Shown here piece by piece: positions 13,136 through 25,000 of a stretch of 64,000 nt of DNA (positions within the stretch are counted from its first letter, which is position 1; each line of letters opens with the position of its first letter). This DNA comes from Archivesica marissinica (taxonomy: Eukaryota > Mollusca > Bivalvia > Venerida > Vesicomyidae). The position numbers and the translations under genes were made by a program. Under the pieces are notes generated by a model, which was not told where the DNA came from, made no database searches, and worked only from the letters and a program-made list of their open reading frames with translations. The DNA lies in assembly GCA_014843695.1 (NCBI GenBank), contig CM026404.1, forward strand, positions 51,640,122 through 51,704,121, given 5' to 3'.

Positions 13136-14105
13136 TGTATGCAATATCAGTTAGTAAGAAATAAATCATAACTGAATCAATAACAAAGTGAATGGAACAG
13201 CACTGGTCTCCATCTTTTATTGACGCGGTGATACCAATTATCGGTGATGATGTATATTTCGCCTTAAATGTTTATACCAGTAGCAATACATGCCATATAA
13301 GGCAATCATGTGACATCACATGAGTGACGGGCACCTTTACAAATGTCAAATGCAGTCGATAGATAACAAATTCATTGAAATTCTTCTAAATATTGACTAC
13401 ATGAACGAAAACTTACGAGAGTAATGAAAAAAGAACATGTTTTGAATAAATGAAGGTAAATTTACCCGTAGAAATGACATTTCAGCTTGTTTTTGCTATG
13501 CACATTTTAGGAACTCCGACGAAAATAGTCAATAGTAACACAAAATAAGCATGTACAGCTCATTTCAATTTATTCTGATATCACCGCTAATTAGTATTCC
13601 CCAATATTAGTGTCACTGGGGATAATTAATGCTCCATACCCAGGATTCATTTTAGGTCAGAATATTTGGGAGAAGTGAGAAAGCGCGTGATCGCTTCCTT
13701 AAATGGTGTTCTTTAATATACTTCTGCAAAATATGGTTAAAATGCACGCTACAACCATTAAATACAACATTTGAATAGAAGGAGTGCTTTATAATGGGCC
13801 AGTGTATCTTAACTAGACAACATTTTGTTTGAAAATCGTTTTTTTAGGGAGAAGTGGGGCCTCCAGAGGGCGAAGTCAGGGTCCCTAGGGCGACAATTTC
13901 GCCCACATCGCCCTCTAGAATGATCCCTGCATATCACATTTCATCAAATTTGATCCAGTAGTTCAGCGGAGATGCGTTTTGGAGCCAACATGCTGAAAGC
14001 CCAATACCCAACAAATATTAATGGCATTGCCTGAGTATATACCTAGGTGATCTATAAGGAAGGGATGGGAAGGGGCAAGAAAGGTAATCGTTATTCCTTA
14101 CTCAC
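13136..14105. other. Unique intronic sequence, no gene seen
   Basis: AT-rich sequence with no exon I can support. Around 13850-13920 there is a small inverted repeat (gagggcgaag with cgccctct), possibly a degraded transposon end. Confidence 0.5.
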
Positions 14106-14171
14106 CTGTTGGTGGAGGGGGCAGACCACGCCCTGGTCTTACCGGCTTAGGTTGCACACTGTCCGTCACAG
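14106..14171 (-). CDS. SH2 adaptor exon: proline-rich linker
   Basis: A 66-bp exon, phase 1-1, donor gtgagt (strong) and acceptor tttaaag (pyrimidine-poor). It encodes VTDSVQPKPVRPGRGLPPPP and one more Thr. KPVRPGRGLPPPP is a candidate SH3 ligand, matching the proline-rich region that precedes SH2 in SLP-76/BLNK proteins. Confidence 0.82.
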
Positions 14172-14278
14172 CTTTAAATTAAAACGTTCATAGTTACAGG
14201 ACACAATAGAAGTATGATGGATAAAGATCCGACGAACACTTAACAATAAAATACGTAAAGTTAAATAATATAATTATT

Positions 14279-14519
14279 TTAACCCTTTCAACACCACAGA
14301 CCTCTAAACAGGCTTACAAAAAGTGTAGATCCAGATGAGCCGGCTCATGACGAGCCGTCTCATCAGGATCTGCACTTTTTGCCAGTGATATGACTATTTT
14401 TAGACATAATTACCCATTTTGATAAATGAACTTGTCCAAATGTGATTTTCTGATTCATTTATTGGTTTATGAATATCATGGACCAGTCCATGTGAGTTAC
14501 TTGGTGTTGAATGGGTTAA
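14279..14519 (+). mobile_element. TTAA MITE family 1, copy 1 (piggyBac-like)
   Basis: 241 bp including TTAA at both ends. The termini are CCCTTTCAACACCA and, inverted, CCCATTCAACACCA. The interior has a near-palindrome around gatgagccggctcatgacga. TTAA duplication with CCC-starting ends is the piggyBac hallmark; there is no transposase. Confidence 0.85.
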
Positions 14520-14592
14520 GTATAAAGGCAATTTTGATTAAAAGGAAAATAAACTATCCTAGTCAATAGAGAATTCCAGATTTTCAAGTACA

Positions 14593-15123
14593 TTAAAGCG
14601 ACACTACATTAGTGAAAACGCAAATTTCTACAGAATGTATTTTCCTATTATATGGTATAATTGTTTCCCAAATATTTGCCTCAAATAATGAGTATTTCAA
14701 CTAATAAGCAGACGTCGTATATGCGGTTTGTTGACATAACAAAATAATATAAATAGGGTCGATATCCATGCGTAATACAACTCGTGTATCCTGAATAACA
14801 CGATTTATGGTACATTCTTACCGTTATATCTCACATGTGTGCATATGCATATTTATTTGTAGACTATTCTTAGTTAAATTATCTTTAATTGACATTATCT
14901 CGCCCTTAGTATTGACTCCGATGACAAACACACGTCAATTCAGGAGCGTGGATGATCGGTATATGAAATCCTACTTTCAATATTGAAAGTTTGTAGATCA
15001 CAAAAACACTGTTTATTGATTCAATGTTAGTGTTCGAATGTATTCGGAAGAATTTGTAGTAGCAACGAATTTATATGTGAAAAAATGCATTTAGTTGCTT
15101 TTTGCGATGTAATGTCGCTTTAA
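14593..15123. mobile_element. MITE with TTAAAGCGACA-type ends, copy 1
   Basis: About 530 bp bounded by ttaaagcgacactacatta and, inverted, atgtaatgtcgctttaa. The same family of termini bounds the elements at 20474, 45628 and 58427. No coding capacity. Confidence 0.75.
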
Positions 15124-15518
15124 AAATATTTCTTAATTTCGATTTTTTCTCTAATGAAACACTGGTTTTGTAATGAATATAATTGGATGCTAACAAACTT
15201 TTTTCAAATTGTGAAGAGGACTATACCTTTAAATTGAGGTAAAGTTTCACCAAAATACAAAAACACCCCTTTTCCTTTTTAGTTCTACATAATATAATTT
15301 AAATTGTCTCTTCTCGACTGTTTTCTGATTGAGTTTGTATGACATTAAGTCATCGATATGTACATGATTCATTGTTTATTGGATCATGAATTAAAAGAAC
15401 AAGGGGTGATTTTAGAATTGGGGCATCTTCTGTATCCTAACCTATAAGAGGCATCACCCCCAATGCTGCGGGGGTGACAATAATAAACACATGAAAAGAA
15501 TCAAAAATTTGTTATTAC
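15124..15518. other. Intronic sequence, no gene seen
   Basis: AT-rich with a small hairpin near 15450 (caccccc...gggggtg). I see no exon or transposon end that I can define. Confidence 0.45.
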
Positions 15519-15590
15519 CATTTGAAATGTTTAAGTCTTTTAATCCTGGCAGAGCAACACCGCCTACCACCTTCTTGTTCTTCTGGGGAA
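15519..15590 (-). CDS. SH2 adaptor exon: basic linker
   Basis: A 72-bp exon, phase 1-1, acceptor attttcag and donor gtaata. It encodes PQKNKKVVGGVALPGL then KDLNISN between split codons. There is no recognisable domain. It is supported mainly by splice consensus at both ends and by exact phase agreement with its neighbours. Confidence 0.75.
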
Positions 15591-15677
15591 CTGAAAATAT
15601 TGCAGCATCAAACATTTACATCTTATTTTAGTTTAAAATATATCTTATTTTTCAATTCTTTGCAGCAACAAATGACA

Positions 15678-15930
15678 TTGACCCATAACCTGCCAATCGT
15701 GACTAAAGTTGCTTTTCAAACAGCAAACAGTCAGATCAGATGGCACAGAACGTGCACAGAACGTCCTGCCTGATCAAGCTCTATACTGTTTGCTACGTGG
15801 ATAGTGGAGCTGAAACACTTGTCTGAATAGCAAACAACATAGATCCTGATCAGATGCAGTGCAATGCAACTGATCTGGATCTCTGTTGTTTGCACATTCC
15901 TTCCAATTCATTCAGCAGGTTACGGGTTAA
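15678..15930. mobile_element. TTAA MITE family 2, copy 1
   Basis: About 253 bp from ttgacccataacctgcc to caggttacgggttaa. The interior holds paired inverted blocks such as agcaaacaacatagatcctg and ctgatctggatctctgttgt. Related copies are at 16103, 19706 and 58061. Left TTAA is mutated to TTGA. Confidence 0.75.
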
Positions 15931-16102
15931 TATAAACTAAAGGATAGGAATGAGTGACTTATCATTTTATCGTCACCATAGTAACAGGTAATACTGCCAA
16001 ATAATCTACAATATATAATACTGCATATTTAGGATTGAAACATTTCAAATATGGAAATTATTGTGACAATTTAAGTCTTATGTATGTCAATTATTTGGTA
16101 TC

Positions 16103-16295
16103 TTAACCCTTAACCTGCCGAATAAATTGGAAGGAATGTGCAAACAACATAGATCCAGATCAGCGACATCGCGCCACTTCTGATCAGGATCTATGTTGCT
16201 TGCTATTCAGACAAGTGTTTCAGCTCCACTATCTGCATAGCTAACAGCATAGAGCCTGATCAGACGGAACGTTATGTGCTGCTTGCAAAAGCAAC
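16103..16295. mobile_element. TTAA MITE family 2, copy 2 (3' truncated)
   Basis: It begins ttaacccttaacctgccg and contains the inverted blocks catagatccagatcag and ctgatcaggatctatg. The expected caggttacgggttaa end is absent; similarity fades near 16295. It lies just above a SINE-C tail fragment. Confidence 0.65.
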
Positions 16296-16371
16296 ATGTG
16301 GCTGCTTAATAAATGTCAAGTGTATAGTAAAACAACATATTGGGAATCTTGAAACTGGCTGTTTAATACAA

Positions 16372-16430
16372 GGTCGCTCATATGGGCAACCGGTAGCAAC
16401 GATAAATAAACGTAAAACACACAAAACACA
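16372..16430 (+). mobile_element. SINE-C 3' fragment
   Basis: Only the tail of SINE-C is present: gctcatatgggcaaccggta, then gcaacgataaataaacgtaa and a CA-rich end. There is no tRNA head or core. Confidence 0.65.
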
Positions 16431-16803
16431 CTTGCATGTCACAGGATCATATTCCATACTGTGCTTGTATTGTATTAAAAGAGGTTGGAATTGTTTGCTA
16501 TAGCTGTATTTTAATTTCCCATAATAATAATAAATTGTATTCAACAAATGATCGATCATGCAAACAATAATGACACATTGAAAGCTTGAAATTTGGAATT
16601 ATTTATATATGTACTTGCACAATGCAGATCCACGAGTGGATGGGACAGATTTTACCCAGTAATATTGTATTCTTAGAAATGACACACCAGAGAATTTAAG
16701 ACACCGTGTATATGCCGGCATGAGTTTCAGGGTACTGTCATAAAACGGTACTGCGAAATTATAACACAAGAAACAGTAATCCAATGATCAAATATATAAC
16801 TAC

Positions 16804-16858
16804 CCTTCACTTCCTCCAGTTCGGGTATTTCGTATGTCTCCTGGGATTCCAGAGGTGC
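16804..16858 (-). CDS. SH2 adaptor exon: YEIPE motif
   Basis: A 55-bp exon starting in phase 0 and ending with one extra base (phase 1). Acceptor tttgtag, donor gtagtt. It encodes APLESQETYEIPELEEVK, the last Y-x-x-P motif before the linker and SH2 domain. The leftover G joins TT of the next exon to make a valine codon. Confidence 0.82.
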
Positions 16859-16905
16859 CTACAAAGACATGCAAACTTTTGATTGTTACACGTTATAACA
16901 CAAGT

Positions 16906-17130
16906 GGAAGTCATGATAGCGCAGTGGTAGCACGTTCACTTTAGGTGTGAATTGTGAGTTCGCGCCCAGCTGTAGCTGTTATGATTGTGCCCGTAAGCAT
17001 TTAAATTTCACAATGTCTCTTCTCTCTCCCTCGTGGCGGTGGATTACATCAGGAATGAGGTCTCAAAGAGTGATTCATATAGGTTGTAATAACTTGTTTC
17101 GCAATCGAGCTAAAATAAATTTGTATAAAT
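16906..17130 (+). mobile_element. SINE-A copy
   Basis: It matches the copy at 7538 from gaagtcatgatagcgcagtg through ctcgtggcggtggattacat to aaaataaatttgtata. A few substitutions lie in the tRNA-like head. It is inserted shortly above the acceptor of the exon at 16804. Confidence 0.83.
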
Positions 17131-17199
17131 ATTAGAACCCACTCAACATGCAGGTCTTAATCCTACTCCAACTGCATGCTCATAATGGAATACTCTCTC

Positions 17200-17430
17200 A
17201 ATTTTGGATCAGTGAAACCATCATAGAAAGGCATAATGGACTATTCCATCTATTTGGATCAGTGAATTCATACAAATGGCATAATGGACTATTCCATCTA
17301 TTTGGACCAGTGAATTCATGAAAATGGCATAATAAACTATTCCATCTATTTGGATCAGTGAATTCATAAAAATGGCATAATAAGACTATTCCATCTATTT
17401 CGTTCAGTGAACATAATGTAGAAAGGGGCA
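17200..17430. repeat. 48-bp tandem repeat, about 5 copies
   Basis: Units contain gcataatggactattccatc and tatttggatcagtgaattca. The 48-bp period keeps a minus-strand frame open, which is not a gene. Intronic. Confidence 0.9.
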
Positions 17431-17461
17431 TTTTGCAGAATTAAATTTCTTTTTAATGATA

Positions 17462-17900
17462 CAGTGTATATCACTGTTGATCAAGATCAGACGACAAAGT
17501 GTAGATCAAGATCAGATAACACAGTGTAGATTAATGCAGACCAAGATCAGATAACACAGTGTAGATCAATGCAGACCAAGATCAGATAACACAGTGTAGA
17601 TCAATGCAGACCAAGATCAGATAACACAGTGTAGATCCCAATCAGATAACACAGTGTAGATCCCAATCAGATAACACAGTGTAGATCCCAATCAGATGAC
17701 ACAGTGTAGATCCCAATCAGATGACACAGTGTAGATCCCAATCAGATGACACAGTGTAGATCCCAATCAGATAACACAGTGTAGATCCCAATCAGATAAC
17801 ACAGTGTAGATCCCAATCAGATGACACAGTGTAGATCCCAATCAGATGACACAGTGTAGATCAATGTAGACATATATCAGATGAAACATCATAGATCCCA
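17462..17900. repeat. 25-bp minisatellite
   Basis: About 16 units of agtgtagatcccaatcagat plus aacac/gacac; the first units carry longer spacers (agatcaatgcagaccaag). The unit resembles the inner arm of the TTAA MITEs (gtgtagatccagatgag), a possible origin. Confidence 0.92.
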
Positions 17901-18057
17901 ATCAGACTATTGAAAACTGTTCCCAAATCATATCATGCTGTGGCATAGAGGTTCGACTAGAATCAGCTCCAGTTGTGACAGACTACTATGGAGCCGACAA
18001 CCATTAATTCACTGTTATTTCTTACATGTACATATTTTCTACCAAATATTCTACTCC

Positions 18058-18472
18058 CATTCGTTGCAGGTGTGAAAGGTGCGGAGTTCACGCCCAGCTG
18101 TATCCATTACAATTGTGCCCCTAGTTAGAACATTTAAATTCCACACTGTCTTTTGGCTGTCCAATTAGGCAGTGGTTATCATGCTCGCTTCTCACCAATG
18201 CAATCCAGGTTCGATCCTCGGACCGGGAAGTATGTGACATAGTACACTGGTCGCCAGATCGGACAGGTAGGTTTTCTCTGGGTACTCCGGTTTCCTCCCA
18301 CACGAATGACCACAGCTACGCATTCATCCGCGCCAACAAGAGAGATTAATTTAAGTTGGTAAATCTCTCAGTCGTGGCGATGGATTCCATCAGTAATGAG
18401 GTCTCGAGAGTGGTTAAACTAATGTTGTAAGGACTTTATTTTGAAATAGAACTAAAATAAATTTGTATAAAC
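18058..18472 (+). mobile_element. SINE-A interrupted by a SINE-B
   Basis: A 5'-truncated SINE-A begins near ttgcaggtgtgaaaggtgcg and is broken near 18151. A SINE-B follows, and SINE-A resumes near 18364 at tctctcagtcgtggcgatgg, ending aaaataaatttgtataaac. The order shows SINE-B jumped into an existing SINE-A. Confidence 0.8.
18155..18363 (+). mobile_element. SINE-B nested in SINE-A
   Basis: The head is ggctgtccaattaggcagtg with B box ggttcgatcct. The strongly conserved core reads ggttttctctgggtactccg then gtttcctcccac, which resembles the central domain conserved across animal MetaSINE-type elements (inference). The tail is gagagattaatttaagttgg. Confidence 0.82.
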
Positions 18473-18490
18473 AAAATATAATACTGTTAC

Positions 18491-18640
18491 CTTCTTTTCA
18501 TACATTGTTCTGCCCACTTGAGGTTTAGCCGCTTGAGGTTTAGACGCTTGAGGTTTAGACGCTTGAGGTTTAGCCTCATTCGGTAATGGCATGGCACAGC
18601 CCCGTCTAAAGTTCATGTCATTTTTGTGTGATGACGATAC
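18491..18640 (-). CDS. SH2 adaptor exon: linker with KPQ repeat
   Basis: A 50-codon exon, phase 0-0, acceptor gattttag and donor gtaaca. It starts VSSSHKNDMNFRRG, then carries four tandem five-residue units (EAKPQ, ASKPQ, ASKPQ, AAKPQ) encoded by a 15-bp repeat, and ends VGRTMYEKK. No Y-x-x-P motif is present, although MYEKK is a possible minor site. The lysine/proline repeat may be length-polymorphic. Confidence 0.85.
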
Positions 18641-18866
18641 CTAAAATCAAGCAACATGAAGCTTACAATACAAAACAAGTTGCATAATGAAAATAAAACA
18701 AATGCCAGAAAGAAAATTATAACTAATTGGCTAGAATTTCATACAACTAGGATAACACAGGTATCTAATTGACCATTTGATTTCACTTATCCATTCTACT
18801 CAGCGAGGAAAAACATAATATGGATAGTAAACTATGGCAATAATGCACCTTTTTGTTATTTAATTT

Positions 18867-19110
18867 TAAGTTTATTTATTGCCGCTACCAGTTGCCCATC
18901 AGAACGACGGGCAGTTTACCGAACAACACTTTTCATGTGCAGGATCCAGAGGTTAACCAGTACATGGTGCACCAACCCTCGTAAGAAACTGCCAACTTTT
19001 TCAAATAAACAAATACGGCCTGAGTGGGGCTTGAACTAGTCACCATCAGTGATGATAGGTTACAGTGGTATATAAGTCAATGACCCTAACAACAACTCGA
19101 CCACGGAGGC
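18867..19110 (-). mobile_element. SINE-D (tRNA-derived)
   Basis: On the minus strand the head reads ctccgtggtcgag..., with a B-box-like gttcaagcccc. The 3' end (ttgccgctaccagttgccc on the plus strand) resembles the SINE-C tail. A related copy is at 20562. Confidence 0.65.
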
Positions 19111-19137
19111 GATCAATAATTCACCTCTTGATCAATC

Positions 19138-19382
19138 TTAACCCATTCAACACCAAGTAACTGACATGGACTGGTCCATGATATTCTTAGACCAATAAAT
19201 TAATAACAAAATTACATTTGGATCAGTTCATTTATCAAAATGGGTAATTTTTTTCCTAAAAATAGTTATATTACTTGAAAAAAGTGCAGATCCTGATGAG
19301 ACGGCTCGTCACGAGCCGGCTCATCTGGATCTACACTTTTTTGTAAGCCAATTTAGAGGTCTGTGGTGTTGAAAAGGGTTAA
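19138..19382 (-). mobile_element. TTAA MITE family 1, copy 2
   Basis: It has TTAA on both sides, starts CCCATTCAACACCA and ends with the complement of CCCTTTTCAACACCA, i.e. inverted relative to the copy at 14279. The central palindrome (gacggctcgtcacgagccgg) is kept. Confidence 0.85.
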
Positions 19383-19705
19383 CTGATTTTAAATTTTAGT
19401 GTATTCAATGATTTAACAATATCTACTGTCCTGGAGAGATAAAGAAAATCGCATGAAAATAATAGACAAGTCCACATAAAATACCGTAATTTAGGTGGGT
19501 CGTTTATGCCTATGATATATGATATACATGGATATCGGTCCTGACAACTGGGCTATATAAACTTACCTATCCAGGTAAATAATACGGTCAAATGCATAAG
19601 TTAACAAATATCAAGTTATCATTCGACACTAGTATATACAGGTACAAATTATGTTTATTTGTATTTTTCTGACATTTTATGCCAATTTTGATAAATCTGA
19701 TAATG
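19383..19705. other. AT-rich intronic sequence, nothing seen
   Basis: No exon, repeat array or transposon end can be supported here. Confidence 0.45.
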
Positions 19706-19924
19706 TTAACACTTAACCTGCCGAATAAATTTGACGGAATGTGCAAACAACATAGATCCAGATCAGCCACGGCACAATGCCATGTCTGATCAGGATCTAT
19801 GTTGTTTGCTATTCAGACAAGTGTTTTAACTCCACTATCCGAATAGCAAACAGCATAGAGCCAAATCAGGCTCTATGCTGTCTGCACAAGCGACTTCAGT
19901 TGTGATTGGCAGGTTACGGGTTAA
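19706..19924. mobile_element. TTAA MITE family 2, copy 3 (intact ends)
   Basis: TTAA both sides; termini cacttaacctgccgaat and caggttacggg. The interior has the catagatccagatcag / ctgatcaggatctatg inverted pair, then a second hairpin around catagagccaaatcaggctc. Confidence 0.75.
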
Positions 19925-20146
19925 TAAATACATCATGACGTGTACACATTTAGATGAATGGAAATTTGAAGAATGACAACATTACGAGCAGTGAGGGAAA
20001 ATTGCAAGCCAGGAACAAGCTACAAAATGTAATGTATAATCACAGAACAGAATATATAACCAACAAATTGACTTTATTTATATACGTAAACCATAACCTC
20101 ATACCGGTACACTCATTCATATGGTTGGATTTTATTACCTGTATCT

Positions 20147-20443
20147 TGTGTGTGCGTTTTACGTCTACTTATCGTCGCTACTGGTTGCCCATATGAGCGA
20201 CGCCTCCTGAAGAGATTAGTCATTTCAGATTTTTGGAGGATAGTACAATGATACATATAGAGACACATTCCAGAGTCCCATCTGGTTCTATTACGTGCAT
20301 GGTGTAAAGCACCGACACGAGACCTCGGTTTAAAGTCCCATCTGAAAGACTGTTAATTTTATTAGGGTCAGACGGGGGATCGAACCTGCGATCCCTGGAT
20401 TACCAGTCCAACGTGTTACTACTGGACTACATATCCGTCTGTA
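20147..20443 (-). mobile_element. SINE-C, full length
   Basis: On the minus strand it starts acagacggatatgtagtcca with a tRNA-Thr-like anticodon arm (ctggactggtaatccag form) and B box gttcgatcccc. The core has gactttaaaccgaggtct and gcacgtaaaagaacc-like motifs, and the tail is gcaaccagtagcgacgataa. Confidence 0.83.
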
Positions 20444-20561
20444 AAATAAACCACTATCAACAATAGCTTAAGCCCTAAAGCGACACTTAATTTGTGAAAA
20501 ATGTAATTTCCTAGTACATTGTATAATTGTTTTTCAAATAATAGTCGTTCATGTTATATTT

Positions 20562-20881
20562 ATATTTCCGGCTTTATGCCTGTATCAGCACCATTTTGGG
20601 CTATGTCGCCGGCGGCAGTTTACCTAACAACACCTTTCCTGGGCAGGCTCCAGCGGTTAACCAGTACTTGGGTGCACCAACGTCCGTAAGAAACTGCCAA
20701 CATTTTCATATAAATGAGACACGGTCTGAGCGGGGCTCGAACCCGTGACCATCAGTGATGATAGGTTACAGTGGTATACAAGTCAGCGACCTTAACCACT
20801 CGACCACGGAGGAAATCGATAATAAACAGATACGGCCTGAGAGGGGCTTGAACTAGTCACCATCAGTGATGATAGGTTAAT
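20562..20881 (-). mobile_element. SINE-D copy plus fragment
   Basis: The main copy runs to about 20813 and has the minus-strand head ctccgtggtcgagtggttaa and ggttcgagccccgct. A second head fragment (tacggcctgagaggggcttg) follows at about 20826-20881. Confidence 0.6.
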
Positions 20882-21050
20882 CGTTCAACTAATAAAAAAA
20901 TGTGGTATATGACGTTTGTTGACGCAACAAATTTTAATAAACAAGTTCTACATTAATGTGTGTATCATCAATAAAGATTTGCAATCAATGATCAGAGTGT
21001 GTTTTCTTACAAATTTACCATTATCGTCTCGCCCTTTGCACCTGTACATA

Positions 21051-21232
21051 ACCCGGGTTTGATCCTCGGACCAGAAAGTATGTGAGATGGTACGGTAGTC
21101 GCCAGGTCGGATATGTGGGTTTTCTCCGGGTACTCCGGTTTCCTCCCACACGAATGACTACATTTACGCTTTCATCTGCGCCAACGAGAGTGATTAATAT
21201 AAGTTGTTAGAACTTGCTTCGCAATCGTTGTT
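21051..21232 (+). mobile_element. SINE-B, 5' truncated
   Basis: It begins in the B box (gggtttgatcctcgg), has the core gtgggttttctccgggtact and the tail gagtgattaatataagttgt. Confidence 0.8.
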
Positions 21233-21664
21233 TGGTCGTGTTAACTATTTCGGAAATTCCTACTTTCACTTTTGCGAGATTGTAGATCGCATAAAACTTG
21301 TTTACTAATGAAAATTAATTATGTAAGGCAGAATGTGTAGTAGCAATACTAATTATATGTGAAAACATCCATTTTATTGCTATTTACAACGTAATGTCGC
21401 TTTAAATGTCATTCTTAATTAACTTTCATGTCGTAATTGAATGAATAACTCTTATCATATATTTGATTTTTTATTCGTATTAAAAATTATTATAATTATG
21501 TGCAAACTATGCTGACAAGCTTCTTTAATTAATTACGTGCAAGATACACTGACATGCTTCTGTGTGCGCTAAATTTGCAATGAGAGATTGTTCAGCTTTT
21601 TGTATTACCTCCCTTTGGTAGATTTCTTAATTATATATTGGTCCCTTTAGTTGGTGAGATCCCC

Positions 21665-21745
21665 GGTCTGACCCTAATACCTTTCAATTGGGACTTTAAA
21701 CTGTGCTCTCATGTCGGTGCTGTACACTGAGCACGTAAAAGAACC
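21665..21745 (+). mobile_element. SINE-C core fragment
   Basis: It carries ggtctgaccctaatacctt and gagcacgtaaaagaaccag, then switches abruptly to the dispersed segment that leads into the 22011 array. Confidence 0.6.
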
Positions 21746-22010
21746 AGTGTAGAAGTTTAATCAATTCCCTCATGTAAGAAGTTTGACAGATATAAGCTTT
21801 ATACATGCAAGGAGCAACAAAGACACGAAAGTCAGGACAAACATTGACGAATGGCGAGCTATATGTCTACAAATTCTACGAATATTAGCGCTAAGAATTA
21901 GTATAATAGTTAATCAGTTTAAAGCATACACACAAAATTTACCGGCAATTTATTTTGTGGAAGTCCAATTTTGTCAGGTTCCATTAGTAAATAATCCTCC
22001 TGTTCCTCTA
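21743..22010 (+). repeat. Dispersed segment X, copy leading into the array
   Basis: It matches 29416-29650 closely (for example gtaagaagtttgacagatat, then aagctttatacatgcaagg; ataatcctcctgttcctcta). The two copies are identical in order up to the first cctgccatgttatata unit; only this one continues into a long array. Confidence 0.8.
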
Positions 22011-25000
22011 CCTGCCATGTTATATAACGTAATGTTTATATGTAATGTTGTACCCTGCCATGTTATATAACATAATGTTTATATGTAATGTACCTGCCAT
22101 GTTATATAATGTAATGTTTATATGTAATGTTGTACCTACCATGTTATATAACGTAATGTTTATATGTAATGTTGTACCTGCCATGTTATATAACATAATG
22201 TTTATATGTAATGTTGTACCTACCATGTTATATAACGTAATGTTTATATGTAATGTTGTACCTGCCATGTTATATAACATGTTTATATGTAATGTACCTG
22301 CCATGTTATATAACATGTTTATATGTAATGTACCTGCCATGTTATATAATGTAATGTTTATATGTAATGTACCTGCCATGTTATATAATGTAATGTTTAT
22401 ATGTAATGTACCTGCCATGTTATATAATGTAATGTTTATATGTAATGTACCTGCCATGTTATATAATGTAATGTTTATATGTAATGTACCTGCCATGTTA
22501 TATAATGTAATGTTTATATGTAATGTACCTGCCATGTTATATAATGTAATGTTTATATGTAATGTTGTACCTGCCATGTTATATAATGTAATGTTTATAT
22601 GTAATGTACCTGCCATGTTATATAATGTAATGTTTATATGTAATGTACCTGCCATGTTATATAATGTAATGTTTATATGTAATGTACCTGCCATGTTATA
22701 TAATGTAATGTTTATATGTAATGTTGTACCTGCCATGTTATATAATGTAATGTTTATATGTAATGTACCTGCCATGTTATATAATGTAATGTTTATATGT
22801 AATGTACCTGCCATGTTATATAATGTAATGTTTATATGTAATGTACCTGCCATGTTATATAATGTAATGTTTATATGTAATGTTGTACCTGCCATGTTAT
22901 ATAATGTAATGTTTATATGTAATGTACCTGCCATGTTATATAATGTAATGTTTATATGTAATGTACCTGCCATGTTATATAATGTAATGTTTATATGTAA
23001 TGTACCTGCCATGTTATATAATGTAATGTTTATATGTAATGTACCTGCCATGTTATATAATGTACCTGCCATGTTATATAATGTAATGTTTATATGTAAT
23101 GTACCTGCCATGTTATATAATGTAATGTTTATATGTAATGTACCTGCCATGTTATATAATGTAATGTTTATATGTAATGTTGTACCTGCCATGTTATATA
23201 ATGTAATGTTTATATGTAATGTTGTACCTGCCATGTTATATAATGTAATGTTTATATGTAATGTTGTACCTGCCATGTTATATAATGTAATGTTTATATG
23301 TAATGTACCTGCCATGTTATATAATGTAATGTTTATATGTAATGTTGTACCTGCCATGTTATATAATGTAATGTTTATATGTAATGTTGTACCTGCCATG
23401 TTATATAACATGTTTATATGTAATGTACCTGCCATGTTATATAATGTAATGTTTATATGTAATGTACCTGCCATGTTATATAATGTAATGTTTATATGTA
23501 ATGTACCTGCCATGTTATATAATGTAATGTTTATATGTAATGTTGTACCTGCCATGTTATATAATGTAATGTTTATATGTAATGTTGTACCTGCCATGTT
23601 ATATAATGTAATGTTTATATGTAATGTACCTGCCATGTTATATTATGTAATGTTGTACCTGCCATGTTATATAATGTAATGTTTATATGTAATGTACCTG
23701 CCATGTTATATAATATAATGTTTATATGTAATGTACCTGCCATGTTATATAATGTAATGTTTATATGTAATGTACCTGCCATGTTATATAATGTAATGTT
23801 TATATGTAATGTTGTACCTGTCATGTTATATAACATAATGTTTATATGTAATGTACCTGCCATGTTATATAATGTAATGTTTATATGTAATGTACCTGCC
23901 ATGTTATATAATGTAATGTTTATATGTAATGTACCTGCCATGTTATATAATGTAATGTTTATATGTAATGTTGTACCTGCCATGTTATATAATGTAATGT
24001 TTATATGTAATGTTGTACCTGCCATGTTATATAATGTAATGTTTATATGTAATGTTGTACCTGCCATGTTATATAACGTAATGTTTATATGTAATGTTGT
24101 ACCTGCCATGTTATATAATGTAATGTTTATATGTAATGTACCTGCCATGTTATATAACGTAATGTTTATATGTAAGTACCTGCCATGTTATATAATGTAA
24201 TGTTTATATGTAATGTACCTGCCATGTTATATAATGTAATTTATATGTTTTTATGTAATGTACCTGCCATGTTATATAATGTAATGTTTATATGTAATGT
24301 TGTACCTGCCATGTTATATAATGTAATGTTTATATGTAATGTTGTACCTGCCATGTTATATAATATGTTTATATGTAATGTACCTGCCATGTTATATAAC
24401 ATAATGTTTATATGTAATGTACCTGCCATGTTATATAATGTAATGTTTATATGTAATGTACCTGCCATGTTATATAATGTAATGTTTATATGTAATGTTG
24501 TACCTGCCATGTTATATAATGTAATGTTTATATGTAATGTTGTACCTGCCATGTTATATAATGTAATGTTTATATGTAATGTACCTGCCATGTTATATAA
24601 TGTAATGTTTATATGTAATGTTGTACCTGCCATGTTATATAACATGTTTATATGTAATGTTTACCTGCCATGTTATATAATATGTTTATATGTAATGTAC
24701 CTGCCATGTTATATAATGTAATGTTTATATGTAATGTTGTACCTGCCATGTTATATAACGTAATGTTTATATGTAATGTACCTGCCATGTTATATAATGT
24801 AATGTTTATATGTAATGTACCTGCCATGTTATATAATGTAATGTTTATATGTAATGTAATGTACCTGCCATGTTATATAATGTAATGTTTATATGTAATG
24901 TTGTACCTGCCATGTTATATAATGTAATGTTTATATGTAATGTACCTGCCATGTTATATAATGTAATGTTTATATGTAATGTACCTGCCATGTTATATAA

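Larger units (their letters stand above)
20474..21404. mobile_element. MITE with AAAGCGACA-type ends, copy 2, carrying SINEs
   Basis: The left end is ctaaagcgacacttaattt and the right end, inverted, acgtaatgtcgctttaaa. It is longer than the copy at 14593 because a SINE-D (20562-20881) and a partial SINE-B (21051-21232) sit inside it. Confidence 0.65.
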
